Part shown: positions 1 through 8,695 of the stretch, piece by piece
Layout: every line of letters starts with the position of its first letter
Numbering within the stretch: position 1 is the first letter of the stretch
Origin: CAYQTE01 sp964420285
Lineage (GTDB): Bacteria; Planctomycetota; Phycisphaerae; Tepidisphaerales; Tepidisphaeraceae
Assembly (NCBI GenBank): GCA_964420285.1
Contig: CAYQTE010000002.1
Span: 62,001 to 126,000 of the forward strand
Direction of reading: 5' to 3'
Length of the DNA stretch: 64,000 bases
Program-made: the position numbers and the translations under genes
Notes under the pieces: generated by a model
Told to the model about the DNA's origin: nothing
Database searches by the model: none
The model's input: only the letters and a program-made list of their open reading frames with translations

Positions 1-2091
1 CGTCAGCCAGTTGATGCAATAGGCCGCCCAGTCGGTGCCGAAACTGGCGCTGGTGTAGGGGCCGCTGTTGTCCGGCATGCGCGGGTCGGTCCGCTTGACA
101 TCCGCATACGTGAAATCGGCCGTGAGCTGCTCGCGCATCAGGTCGCCGACGCGTTCATCGGTCGACAGGAAATAATACGGCCGTTTCAGGCCGCATTCGC
201 TGATGCGCGGCTGTTTGGCGCCGTCGCCCCAGTGGTTGACGTTGTGCCGCGAACCCAGCGGCGCGAACCGGCCGATGTGGTGAACCGACACCTCGCTGGT
301 GTCGCGGGTCATGGCTTCGGCGAGTCGGAAAATGTCCGCCTTGCCGGTGCGCAGAAAGCTGTACCAGAGCCAGTAATCGGGCAGCAGTTCCGTGTTGTTC
401 CAGGCCCAGCCGCCGATGTCGTAGCGCCACTCGTGCCGGGTTTCATCGTACATGCGCATCATGTCGCCGTAATCCCAGAATCCGTACCACGAGCGGAAAT
501 CGACTTCCTTGCCGTAGAAATCCAGAGCGTTGGTCAACTGGGTTTCCAGTCCGCGGCGCACGGCGCTGGACTGGTCGGGCAGGCTCCAGAAACCGCAGGC
601 GCGCTGGCTGTGGTAGTATTGCGGCGAACAGACCAGCATCGCCGGCGCGCTGGTTCCCTTGGACATGTCCACCAGTTCCTGGTCGGATGGAACGCCGGAT
701 ACCGCCCGCAGCGTGAGTTCACTGGTATTGGCCACGCCCAGGGCGCTGTCCCAGCCCTGCTTCCAGTCCTCGTACGCCATGTCCAGGCCGTGACCAATCA
801 CGTCATAGTGACGAAGATCCATCGCCGGTGCATCGGGCGACCAGAGCCAGACGGTCAGTTGCCCTGCGGCCGTCGTGGCGCCGTGAATCTCGAAGGATGC
901 GGGATATTTCTGCCAGAATTTCTTGACGTCCACGGCCATGCCGCCGGTGACATCGCCCAGAAACGCCGAGCCCAAAGCGCGATGTCCGTCCATGACGTGC
1001 AGCCAGGAGCTCTTGTTTTGCGTGCGTTTCTCGATGGTGAACCCGTCGGGATTGACCTGCGTGAGCTTGTAATCATCCCATTGTGCGGCATCGCGGATGT
1101 ACTGCTGCTGGGCCGCCGCGTACTGGTCGATATTTGGTATCCGCTTACCGGCCACCTGATCGGGGAAGACCATCCCCTGGTTGCCATATGTGATATCGCG
1201 CCGGCCGACCACCGGCTTGACGGGTTCGGCCCACATGCCGGTGTCGCCGCCGAAGCGCACGTGCCGGTTGATGACTTCCTCGCGCATCGGGACGCTGAAG
1301 GAAAGTCCCAGGCCCTTGATGAAATCCTTCTGATCGTCGCCATCGAAGACGAACGAATGGACCATGCGAATCGAATCCAGGCCGGCATTGAAGTAGAGCC
1401 GGACCGTGAACGGCAGGAAGGCGCGGTCGCCGGTGGTGGATTTGTGGTTGCCCTCGATCTTGACGACGGCGCGGACCGGGCCCTGCTGTTCGAGCGTGAC
1501 GGTCTTGATCTGGCTGACGAAGTCTTCCTGGCGGAGGATCTTCTGCGAGTCAAACTGCGAGCGGTCTTCCAGCGTGAGCACCAGCTTGCCGTTCTCGGCG
1601 ATCTTGCGGTCGCCGATGGAAATCGACTCGAACAGGGATGATCCCTGCTTGGGGATTCGGCTGGTCATGACGCCGGTGTCGATGCTGATGCCGGCGGCAT
1701 CCTGCGTGCAGACGATCTTCGCCGCCGGTGCGGCCGGGGCGCCAACCGCGATCTGGAACGGCCCGGCCAGCCCCGGTTTGGCGCTGATCGATTGCCCGCT
1801 CCACATGATCGACCCGTCCGGCCAGTACGCCAGCGGCCAGGTCTGCACCGGAACGCTGGCGCCATCGGCGGCGGTCAGCGCGAACGAATCGGTCTTCTGC
1901 ACCGTTCCCTTGGGCCAGGGGATGCCCCAGCTCACACCCTGCGAATTGGCCGGCGGCGCGCCGTCAAGCCAATGGAGCGTAACCGGAGCGGGTGCGTCGG
2001 CGACGCAAACCCGGCCGATGCCCACAAAAGCGACGACGACGGCCAGCAGAGCGACGATTCCCATGCCGCTGCGAGTGTGAATGGCTTTCAT
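1..2091 (-). CDS. PcRGLX/YetA-like secreted protein (putative exo-rhamnogalacturonan lyase family), 3' end cut by window edge
   Basis: The frame is open from an ATG at 2091 to the window edge (697 codons), so the C-terminus is missing. An AGGAA ribosome-binding site precedes the ATG. The N-terminus is a signal peptide: a basic start, the hydrophobic stretch GIVALLAVVVAFVGIG and a probable cut after VCVADA, so the product is exported. The body has the pattern of PcRGLX/YetA-like proteins (family PL26 and relatives): an N-terminal domain with PVTLHWLDGAPP and VSWGIPWPKG, a middle domain with VRLYFNAGLDSIRMVHSFVF, and a C-terminal barrel with DFRSWYGFWDYGD, YDIGGWAWNNTE and HHIGRFAPLGSRHNVNHWGD. 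Known members act on rhamnogalacturonan or are uncharacterised polysaccharide enzymes; substrate here is inference. No further gene of a pectin locus is visible inside the window. I recognise the family by sequence feel, so the enzymatic assignment is moderate. Confidence 0.6.
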   Translation of the reverse strand, partial: MKAIHTRSGMGIVALLAVVVAFVGIGRVCVADAPAPVTLHWLDGAPPANSQGVSWGIPWPKGTVQKTDSFALTAADGASVPVQTWPLAYWPDGSIMWSGQSISAKPGLAGPFQIAVGAPAAPAAKIVCTQDAAGISIDTGVMTSRIPKQGSSLFESISIGDRKIAENGKLVLTLEDRSQFDSQKILRQEDFVSQIKTVTLEQQGPVRAVVKIEGNHKSTTGDRAFLPFTVRLYFNAGLDSIRMVHSFVFDGDDQKDFIKGLGLSFSVPMREEVINRHVRFGGDTGMWAEPVKPVVGRRDITYGNQGMVFPDQVAGKRIPNIDQYAAAQQQYIRDAAQWDDYKLTQVNPDGFTIEKRTQNKSSWLHVMDGHRALGSAFLGDVTGGMAVDVKKFWQKYPASFEIHGATTAAGQLTVWLWSPDAPAMDLRHYDVIGHGLDMAYEDWKQGWDSALGVANTSELTLRAVSGVPSDQELVDMSKGTSAPAMLVCSPQYYHSQRACGFWSLPDQSSAVRRGLETQLTNALDFYGKEVDFRSWYGFWDYGDMMRMYDETRHEWRYDIGGWAWNNTELLPDYWLWYSFLRTGKADIFRLAEAMTRDTSEVSVHHIGRFAPLGSRHNVNHWGDGAKQPRISECGLKRPYYFLSTDERVGDLMREQLTADFTYADVKRTDPRMPDNSGPYTSASFGTDWAAYCINWLT

Positions 2092-2296
2092 CTGCGATTC
2101 CTTTCCTTCCAAGGCGGCCAGCCGGAGGGAACGGTGCCGACCTGTGCCTCCCTCGGTGGCGCGAAAATGATGTTCAGACGCGAACGTGATCGGACATGCG
2201 AGTCCCAACCGCTGATACGAACCATACTCTATCAGCGGATCGGGATAGGGTGCAATGGCTCGGCCAGGGCAGGAACAGCCGCACCGCCGGGGAATT

Positions 2297-3079
2297 CTAC
2301 CGTCGAGCCAGGATGTTCAGCCGCCGGAAAGCCATCAAGACCTTTCCGTCCACGCGCCGCGGGTAGGCGCCGGTGATGCGCCGCGCGTATTCCGCCAAAA
2401 ATTCCCCGCTCCGCGCGCCGGCGCGATCCAGGCTGGGGCGCAGGCCGGTGCCCTTGATCCACTCGACCACATCCTCCGGCCCATCCATGATGTGATAGTA
2501 AATGACCTCGGTGAGATCGATATACCGGCAGTGCGGCGCCAGGAAATCGTAATACGCCTGCGGCTCATGCACCATGTGCGGCGGCGTGAATCCCTCGAAA
2601 ATCGCCGCAAACGCCGGACTCCGCGCCACCTCGGTGATCAACTTGAGCACCGGCAGGTCATCCGCCTGCGGTATTTGCACCGCCAGTTCGCCGCCCTCGC
2701 GCAGCCATCCCATCAGGCGAGGCAGTATGGCGGCATGATTCGCAACCCACTGCAGCGACGCGTTCGCCAGGATCACATCCACCTTGCCGCGGATTTCCCC
2801 CGCCGGCTCCCATGTCGCAAGATCACCGCGCTCAAAGTGCCCGTTGTGGAAATCCGCCTTCGCCTTGGCCAGCATCTGGGGCGAATTGTCCACTCCCGTA
2901 ACCCGCGCCGCCGGATAGCGCGCCATCAGCACGGCTGTCGAATTGCCCGGCCCGCAGCCCAGGTCCAGTGCGTGCCGCACATCGCCGGCGGGCAGCGTCA
3001 GCCGCGCCACCAGTTCCCGGCACGGCCGGGTCCTCTGGTCTTCAAACCGCAGATACAATTCCGGATCCCAATCGGTCAT
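2297..3079 (-). CDS. tam: trans-aconitate 2-methyltransferase
   Basis: This 260-residue protein matches Tam over its whole length. It begins MTDWDPELYLRFEDQRTRP, very like the E. coli enzyme, followed by the SAM-binding motif I LDLGCGPGNST (about residues 39-49), the acidic VTGVDNSP strand, ANASLQWV (the class I methyltransferase motif IV region) and a C-terminal FRRLNILARR. Tam methylates trans-aconitate with S-adenosylmethionine, detoxifying this spontaneous by-product of cis-aconitate that inhibits aconitase; it acts in the cytoplasm. The start lies 9 bases after the proA stop, so the two are almost certainly co-transcribed, although no metabolic link between them is obvious. Function assignment is confident at family level. 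Confidence 0.88.
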   Translation of the reverse strand: MTDWDPELYLRFEDQRTRPCRELVARLTLPAGDVRHALDLGCGPGNSTAVLMARYPAARVTGVDNSPQMLAKAKADFHNGHFERGDLATWEPAGEIRGKVDVILANASLQWVANHAAILPRLMGWLREGGELAVQIPQADDLPVLKLITEVARSPAFAAIFEGFTPPHMVHEPQAYYDFLAPHCRYIDLTEVIYYHIMDGPEDVVEWIKGTGLRPSLDRAGARSGEFLAEYARRITGAYPRRVDGKVLMAFRRLNILARR

Positions 3080-3088
3080 TGGTGCCCT

Positions 3089-4366
3089 CTATTTCCCCGG
3101 CCGGCAGTGGCCGTCGCCGGTGACGATCCATTTATATGTGGTCAGATCGGCCGCGCCCATGGGGCCGCGGGCGTGGAGCTTGTCGGTGGAGATGCCGATC
3201 TCGGCGCCCAGGCCGTATTCGCCGCCGTCGGCCCAGCGGGTGCTGGCGTTGACCATCACGCTGGCGGAATCGACGCCGGTGATGAATTTGTCGATCGCGG
3301 CGGCCGATTCGCTCAGGATCGCATCCGTGTGGTGGCTGCCCCAGAAGTTGATGTGCTCGATGGCCTCGTCGATGGAATCAACGATTTTGACGGCCAGGAC
3401 GAGGTCGAGGTATTCGCGCGGCCAGTCTGTGTCATCCGCGGGTTTGGCGGCGGGATAGAGTTGCCGCGAGCGCGCATCGCCGCGGATTTCGACCTTTTGC
3501 GCGGCCAGATCGTTGCACACATCGACCAATAAATGCGGCGCGGCATCTTTGTGAAACAGGATTTTCTCCACCGCATTGCAGACGGCGCCGCCGGGGTAAC
3601 TGGTCTTGGCATTGACGCAGATCTTGCGGACCTGCTCGGCCATGTGTTGCGTGGCGGCATCGACGTAGATGTGGCAGTTGCCTGTGTAGTGTTTGAGAAC
3701 GGGGATGGTCGAATCTTTCACGACGGCGCGGATGAGGCTCTCGCCGCCGCGGGGGATGACCAGGTCGATGTAGCGGTCGAGCCTCAGGAGCATGGGAACG
3801 AGCGCGCGGTCGGTGGATTCGACGAACTGCACGGCGGCCGGGTCGATGCCGCTGCCATCAAGGCTGGCCGAGAGAATGGAGACGATGGCCTTGTTGCTGG
3901 CGAAGGCCTCCTTGCCGCCGCGAAGGATGACGGCGTTGCCGGATTTGAGGCAGAGTGCGGCGGCGTCGCTGGTAACGTTGGGGCGGCTTTCGTAGAAGAA
4001 GAGGACGACGCCCAGCGGGACGCGGAGCTTCTGGATGCGCAGGCCGTTGGGCCGCACATAGCCGTCGATGATCTGGCCGACCGGATCGGTCTGGCCGGCG
4101 ATCTGGTCGATGGCATCGGCCATGTCGGAGATGCGTTTGTCGTTGAGCCTGAGGCGCTGGACCAGAGCCGGGGCCATGTCGGCGGCGACGGCGTTCTGCA
4201 CGTCGATGGCATTGGCTTCCAGCAGCCGGTCCTTGCCGGAGCGGATGGCCCGGGCCATTTTCGCCAGGGCGGCGATACGCACAGCGCCGCTGGTGCCGGC
4301 GAGTTTACGCGCGGCCGCCTGGGCGGCTTGGCCGAGGGATTCGACGTAATCGGTGGCGTTTTGCAT
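3089..4366 (-). CDS. proA: Glutamate-5-semialdehyde dehydrogenase (gamma-glutamyl phosphate reductase)
   Basis: ProA reduces gamma-glutamyl phosphate to glutamate-5-semialdehyde with NADPH, the second step of proline synthesis, in the cytoplasm. The 425-residue length is normal. Family signatures are visible: PLGVVLFFYESRPNVTSDAAALCLKSGNAVILRGGKEA split across residues 117-153, IPRGGESLI near 204, and the catalytic cysteine at about residue 263 in GAVCNAVEK. The segment NAKTSYPGGAVCN differs from the usual RPGVCN wording of proteobacterial ProA but keeps the cysteine and the following NAVE. The C-terminal GLGAEIGISTDKLHARGPMG is typical. Neither proB nor proC is in the window; tam follows 9 bases downstream. 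Confidence 0.95.
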   Translation of the reverse strand: MQNATDYVESLGQAAQAAARKLAGTSGAVRIAALAKMARAIRSGKDRLLEANAIDVQNAVAADMAPALVQRLRLNDKRISDMADAIDQIAGQTDPVGQIIDGYVRPNGLRIQKLRVPLGVVLFFYESRPNVTSDAAALCLKSGNAVILRGGKEAFASNKAIVSILSASLDGSGIDPAAVQFVESTDRALVPMLLRLDRYIDLVIPRGGESLIRAVVKDSTIPVLKHYTGNCHIYVDAATQHMAEQVRKICVNAKTSYPGGAVCNAVEKILFHKDAAPHLLVDVCNDLAAQKVEIRGDARSRQLYPAAKPADDTDWPREYLDLVLAVKIVDSIDEAIEHINFWGSHHTDAILSESAAAIDKFITGVDSASVMVNASTRWADGGEYGLGAEIGISTDKLHARGPMGAADLTTYKWIVTGDGHCRPGK

Positions 4367-4397
4367 CGTGCGGTATTCTAAGCGTCGTCAGGCGATT

Positions 4398-4469
4398 CGT
4401 GTAGGGTGTGCATCGCGGAGCGTTTGCGGCGCCGTCACCTGTCGTGGTCCGCGGTGCGGACCCTACACG
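4398..4469. repeat. Intergenic inverted repeat
   Basis: CGTGTAGGGT at 4398-4407 is perfectly complementary to ACCCTACACG at 4460-4469. The segment between them also contains loosely complementary material (GCATCGCGG and CCGCGGTGC). The repeat lies between the divergent proA and the Gfo/Idh/MocA gene. Its GTAGGGT...GGACCCTAC wording resembles dispersed intergenic repeats common in planctomycete genomes; that resemblance is from memory and not tested. It has no T-run, so an intrinsic terminator is unlikely. Confidence 0.55.
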
Positions 4470-4545
4470 GGCAGGACCGCTTGTGGGATTGGCGGCGGTG
4501 GCGTAATTTGGCTTGCGGGGCGGGAATTGACTGAGGACTTGAACA

Positions 4546-5607
4546 ATGGCCAAGCAATGGCGAGCGGCGGTGATTGGAGCGGGGCTGGTCGGCGACTGGC
4601 ACGTGCGCGTGCTGCCCAAGCTGGCGGAGACCAAACTCGTGGCGGTGTGCGATGCGGATGTGAGCCGGGCCAATGCCTCGCTGGCCAAACACCAGGTCAG
4701 CGGCGTGCCGGTGTATCAGACGACGGCCGAGATGTATCGCAAGGAGGAGCTGGACTCGGTTCATATCTGCACGCCAAGCGGCAGCCATCTGGAAATCGCG
4801 GGCGAGGCGATGGCGCTGGGCAAGAGCATCGTGTGCGAGAAGCCGCTGGAGATCAGCACCGAGCGCGTCGATCAGATGATCGAAGAGGCCAAACGGCGGA
4901 GTGTGCGCATCGCGGGGATATTTCAAAACCGCTGGAACGAGGCCAACCGGACGATCCGCTCGGCAACCGAATCCGGCCGGTTCGGGCGGCTGACCTGGGC
5001 GGGATCGTTCACGCCGTGGTATCGGCCGGATAAGTATTACGCGCCGGGCGGATGGCGCGGGACATGGAAGATGGACGGCGGCGGGGCGGTGATGAACCAG
5101 GGCATCCACCAGATCGACCTGCTGCAATGGATCATGGGGCCGGTGAAGCGGGTCAGCGCGTACGCGGCCAGCCGGATTCACGACACGATCGAGGTTGAGG
5201 ACACGATGAGCTGCGCTCTGGAATTCGCCAACGGGGCGTTTGGGACGTTCGTCAGCACCACGGCGATGTGGCCGGGCAGTCCGACCCGGCTGGAAGTGGG
5301 GGGCGAGAAAGGGACGGCGGTATCGGAGAACGGGCTGAAGCGGTTTGAGTTTGCCGAAAAGCAGCCGGCGGATGCGGATTTGCTGGAGCGGCTGAACCCG
5401 GCGAAGGCGACCAACAGCGGCGGCGGGAAATCGGCCGGGGATGCGGGGGTGGATCTGCACAGTTTGAATATCGGGTCGATCTACCGCGCGTGGAATGAGG
5501 GGAAAGAGGCGGAGACATGGGGGCCGGAGGCGCGCAAGGCGGTGGCGATCGTGCAGGCGATGTATGAATCGGTGCGTGGCGGGGGGACGAGTGTGGCGGT
5601 GAGGTGA
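4546..5607 (+). CDS. Gfo/Idh/MocA family NAD(P)-dependent oxidoreductase
   Basis: A 353-residue soluble two-domain dehydrogenase. The N-terminal Rossmann fold opens with AAVIGAGLVGDWH (residues 7-19), followed by VAVCDAD, HICTPSGSH and the conserved CEKPLE around residue 97, whose lysine is the family's key catalytic residue. The C-terminal domain holds GGGAVMNQGIHQIDLLQW, with the histidine usually acting as proton relay. Members oxidise or reduce sugars, inositols or sugar derivatives, and planctomycetes carry many copies, so the substrate cannot be read from the sequence. A GAGGA ribosome-binding site sits upstream of the ATG. No operon partner is evident. Confidence 0.85.
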   Translation: MAKQWRAAVIGAGLVGDWHVRVLPKLAETKLVAVCDADVSRANASLAKHQVSGVPVYQTTAEMYRKEELDSVHICTPSGSHLEIAGEAMALGKSIVCEKPLEISTERVDQMIEEAKRRSVRIAGIFQNRWNEANRTIRSATESGRFGRLTWAGSFTPWYRPDKYYAPGGWRGTWKMDGGGAVMNQGIHQIDLLQWIMGPVKRVSAYAASRIHDTIEVEDTMSCALEFANGAFGTFVSTTAMWPGSPTRLEVGGEKGTAVSENGLKRFEFAEKQPADADLLERLNPAKATNSGGGKSAGDAGVDLHSLNIGSIYRAWNEGKEAETWGPEARKAVAIVQAMYESVRGGGTSVAVR

Positions 5608-5691
5608 ACGCGAGTTGGTGGCGGAGGGGGATGCTGGATCAAGATTAGGAGTGGGAGTCATCCTCGCTTCACCAGACCCTGGGGAGCGCAG

Positions 5692-8028
5692 TTGCTGGAA
5701 GAAATTCAAGATATCGACTGGTCGCGTTTGAGTCACGCCTACGGGCCGGCAATGGATGTCCCGGCATTGTTGCGTGCTCTGGCCACACCGAACGAAGATG
5801 AGCGCGAAGCGGCGCTGGATCAGCTCTATAGCACCATTTGGCACCAGGGATCCGTGTACGATGCGACGGCGGCAGCAGTGCCTTTTCTAATAGAGATTGC
5901 CGAGGGTTCTCTCCCGCCCTGGCGGGAGAGACTCGTCGACTTCCTGGGAGAAATCGCCTGGAGCACGACCTACGGGAGTTTTTTCATGACCTACGGATCG
6001 ATGCGGCGCCGCAATTCACTGGAGGTGCGTGAAGCGCAAGCGGCTGACGCGGAGTGCAAGCGCGCCACGCGAATGCGTCTTGCGGAAAGATGGGACTTCT
6101 TTGAGCAATTGAGTGAGTCGTCCAAGGAACGCTCCACCGGCATATCCGCGCTGGCCATCCTGCTCGAACATTTCCATGAATTGCCGATTGAACTTGAACC
6201 GGCCGCTGCCCGAATCATTCGCCGCTGGGGTGAGAACCTCGCCAGCTCCAGTGGTCGCCAAGACACCTCGCTGGCGCTCGCCCGCGCATCGAAGGGCCGT
6301 GCCGACGCCCTGAACATTTTGCGGAAACGATTTCACGCGGAAGAAGACCGCGGCGTGCGCAGCGCCATCGCGCTCGCGTTGTTCGACGCCGGAGAACTTC
6401 TAGAGGATGATTGCTTTGTACTGCTCAAGGCGCTGTCCGACACAGGACTTTCAAACAGATTTCTGGCTTGGCGCGTCAGTCTTGGGCCGCGGATCGCGAG
6501 GGTCAATCCTGCTTTCGTCGCACGACATCTCAGTGTCTTTGCTGAGATTTTCCGCAACTGTACCGGAATCACTATCGAGGCAAACGTAAAGCCACTCCTG
6601 CCGCTGTTTTTCGGTCCTCAGGCGGAAAAACCAACCGACTGGCAAAGAACGCCTGACGTGATCACCGATGCACAGGCAGAGATAATCCGTGCCATTATCG
6701 ACAACAATGAATACTGGGGAAACTTCGGAAACGCCCGCCTGCCACTACTTTGCTACGGTTTGCCTAAGCATCGGCAGGCCCTTCGGCGACTGATCGCGCG
6801 GCCCGGTCGCGATGTCTCGCCCCACCCTGATTCACCTCGCGCTGCGGCGATATTCCAACGACATGTCCAATTGCGAATGCCCCGCCGAAAGGGCGCGCCA
6901 CCGCCGCCGCAGCCCACGAACAACGCGACTCAGTCCATTGCCGCGGCGGTAAAAGACGCGATTGAATCCCGCGATCCGTCGAACGAGCCGTCGCTGGTTA
7001 CCAAGATGCACCTAACCGGTGAGGCTGATGATGCTCTCGTCGCTCTTCTGCCAGCCTGCATGAATCTCACCACACTGACACTTGATTCGGGTGAAGTCAC
7101 CGATGCCGGTACCGCTTACCTCGGCCGGCTTTCGCAGCTTACGAACCTTTCGCTCGGCGACTGCCTGATCACGGATGCTTGCCTGGAACATCTAAAGGAT
7201 TTGCATCGGTTGCAGGAGTTGAACCTCAGCTACTGCCCAATTGATGGCAGCGGCTTTTGTCATCTGCGCGGGGCAACCTCACTCCATCGGCTTAACCTCA
7301 GCGGAACAAATTTTCGTGACGCCCATTTCGCGCACCTTGCGAGCTTCGCTCTGATGCGGGTTCTCTCACTCATTGAAACCCCGATCACCGGCGATGGCTT
7401 CGCCCACATCAGCCAATGGCACGAGGTCGAGGAGTTATACCTAGACAATTGTCCGCAGCTCACAGACGCTTTCCTGCCACATATCCGATCGTTCGAGCGG
7501 CTGAAAAAACTTCATTGCACGAAATCGGCCAAGCTGCGGGGCCAGCGGTTGGATTGCCTTGTAGGGATGCAGTCGCTTGAGCGGCTGAATCTTGATGGGA
7601 CCGGAATTGACGACCAAAGCCTCGCGCAATTGCCAAGGCTGGCAGCGCTATCTGAGCTTCGTCTCGGCAGTACATCGGTCACCGCGTCCGGGTTGGCAAA
7701 CCTGGCACGCAATCCGTCAATCAAAAGGTTGAACTTGACCGCAACACATCCGTCGGCAGCCGTGTTTGACGCCCTGGCAGATATCCGGGGTCTGGAGCGG
7801 CTCGACCTATCCAAAGCCTCAATAACCGACGCCGCGTTGGCAGGGATCGAACGACTCCCAAATCTTCGATCGCTCAATCTATCGGGAACCCAGATTACTG
7901 ATGCGGCCGTCACCCATCTCGTTCGACTCGCAAACGCATGCTGGATAAGCCTCGAGGAAACCGCGCTCTCAGATGAAGCGATCGCGGAATTGCGTGTGGC
8001 TTTCCCGAAGGCCACAATCGTAATATGA
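5692..8028 (+). CDS. HEAT-like plus leucine-rich repeat protein
   Basis: A 778-residue protein without signal peptide or membrane segment. The likely start is TTG at 5692, supported by GGGGAG at 5681-5686 with a 5-base spacer. The N-terminal 380 residues look like alpha-helical HEAT-type repeats (MDVPALLRALATPNEDEREAALDQL, AAAVPFLIEIAEG, LARASKGRADALNIL). After a proline-rich linker (KGAPPPPQPTN) about 14 LRR units fill residues 430-778, with the cysteine-containing/ribonuclease-inhibitor style pattern LxxLxLxxxxITDAxLxxL. The likely role is protein-protein interaction; such mosaics occur in planctomycete repeat proteins. Base composition is visibly less GC-rich than the neighbours, which could mean more recent acquisition. 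No partner gene is apparent. Confidence 0.75.
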   Translation: MLEEIQDIDWSRLSHAYGPAMDVPALLRALATPNEDEREAALDQLYSTIWHQGSVYDATAAAVPFLIEIAEGSLPPWRERLVDFLGEIAWSTTYGSFFMTYGSMRRRNSLEVREAQAADAECKRATRMRLAERWDFFEQLSESSKERSTGISALAILLEHFHELPIELEPAAARIIRRWGENLASSSGRQDTSLALARASKGRADALNILRKRFHAEEDRGVRSAIALALFDAGELLEDDCFVLLKALSDTGLSNRFLAWRVSLGPRIARVNPAFVARHLSVFAEIFRNCTGITIEANVKPLLPLFFGPQAEKPTDWQRTPDVITDAQAEIIRAIIDNNEYWGNFGNARLPLLCYGLPKHRQALRRLIARPGRDVSPHPDSPRAAAIFQRHVQLRMPRRKGAPPPPQPTNNATQSIAAAVKDAIESRDPSNEPSLVTKMHLTGEADDALVALLPACMNLTTLTLDSGEVTDAGTAYLGRLSQLTNLSLGDCLITDACLEHLKDLHRLQELNLSYCPIDGSGFCHLRGATSLHRLNLSGTNFRDAHFAHLASFALMRVLSLIETPITGDGFAHISQWHEVEELYLDNCPQLTDAFLPHIRSFERLKKLHCTKSAKLRGQRLDCLVGMQSLERLNLDGTGIDDQSLAQLPRLAALSELRLGSTSVTASGLANLARNPSIKRLNLTATHPSAAVFDALADIRGLERLDLSKASITDAALAGIERLPNLRSLNLSGTQITDAAVTHLVRLANACWISLEETALSDEAIAELRVAFPKATIVI

Positions 8029-8132
8029 AAACACTCCGGCCCACGGTAGTGAGCGCCCAATCCAGCATTGTTGAAGGGTAACCTGCGCCTCTAAGCGCAC
8101 AAATCCTGACTAACATTAACGATCCGGCCAAG

Positions 8133-8155
8133 CGGTCGGGCTTTACGCCCGACCG
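8133..8155. repeat. Perfect hairpin overlapping the end of the CBS gene
   Basis: CGGTCGGGC (8133-8141) and GCCCGACCG (8147-8155) form a perfect 9-bp stem with the loop TTTAC. It includes the last codons and stop of the minus-strand CBS gene. No T-run follows on either strand, so it may serve as an mRNA 3'-end stabiliser or a weak terminator between the two convergent genes. Confidence 0.5.
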
Positions 8156-8580
8156 TAGATGTAATCCTGAAGATAGTGAATAGTTTGTTCGTTGTGGCTG
8201 GCGTAGAAGGCGTTGAGGTCGCCGATGGAGATCAGGCCGATGATCCGGCCGTCGTGGCCGCAGACGGGGAGATGGCGGATGCGGCGGGAGGTCATGATCT
8301 GGCTGGCGTCGGCGACGTCGGTGTCGGGGGAGCAGCAGATCACTTCGGCGGTCATGACATCGGCGACGGCCACGTGATCGGGCGAGCGGTTTTCGGCCAG
8401 CACGCGGCGTAGGACATCGCGTTCGGTGAACATGCCCACCACAGAGTCCTCATGCATGACCACCAGTGCGCCGACGCTATGAAGATTCATGCGCTGCACC
8501 GCGTCCATCACCGTGGCGGTGGGGTGAATGCAATGAATCTCGTTCCCCTTGCGGATGAGAATATCCAGGACGGTGGGCAT
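8143..8580 (-). CDS. CBS-domain pair protein
   Basis: A 145-residue cytoplasmic protein made of two tandem CBS domains and nothing else. CBS1 spans about residues 8-65 (IHPTATVMDAVQRMNLHSVGALVV, GMFTERDVLRRV) and CBS2 about 72-130 (VMTAEVICCSPDTDVADASQIM, RIRHLPVCG, GLISIGDLNAF). Such stand-alone Bateman modules bind adenine nucleotides and regulate partner enzymes or channels; the partner is unknown. A strong GGAGG site precedes the ATG. The gene is divergent from der with 115 bases between the starts. Confidence 0.88.
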   Translation of the reverse strand: MPTVLDILIRKGNEIHCIHPTATVMDAVQRMNLHSVGALVVMHEDSVVGMFTERDVLRRVLAENRSPDHVAVADVMTAEVICCSPDTDVADASQIMTSRRIRHLPVCGHDGRIIGLISIGDLNAFYASHNEQTIHYLQDYIYGRA

Positions 8581-8695
8581 GGCGAAACCTCCGGGTTTTT
8601 CGGGACTGCGATGCGACAGTTCATTCTTGCCACCGTCTGCGCCACAGGCAACATTGTGAAAATAATATCTATCGCAGTTGCCGTTGAGGGGTCAA

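Noticed and set aside
232..1641. Plus-strand open frame of 469 codons
   Set aside because: Antisense to the PcRGLX/YetA-like gene, which has a signal peptide and coherent family motifs on the minus strand.
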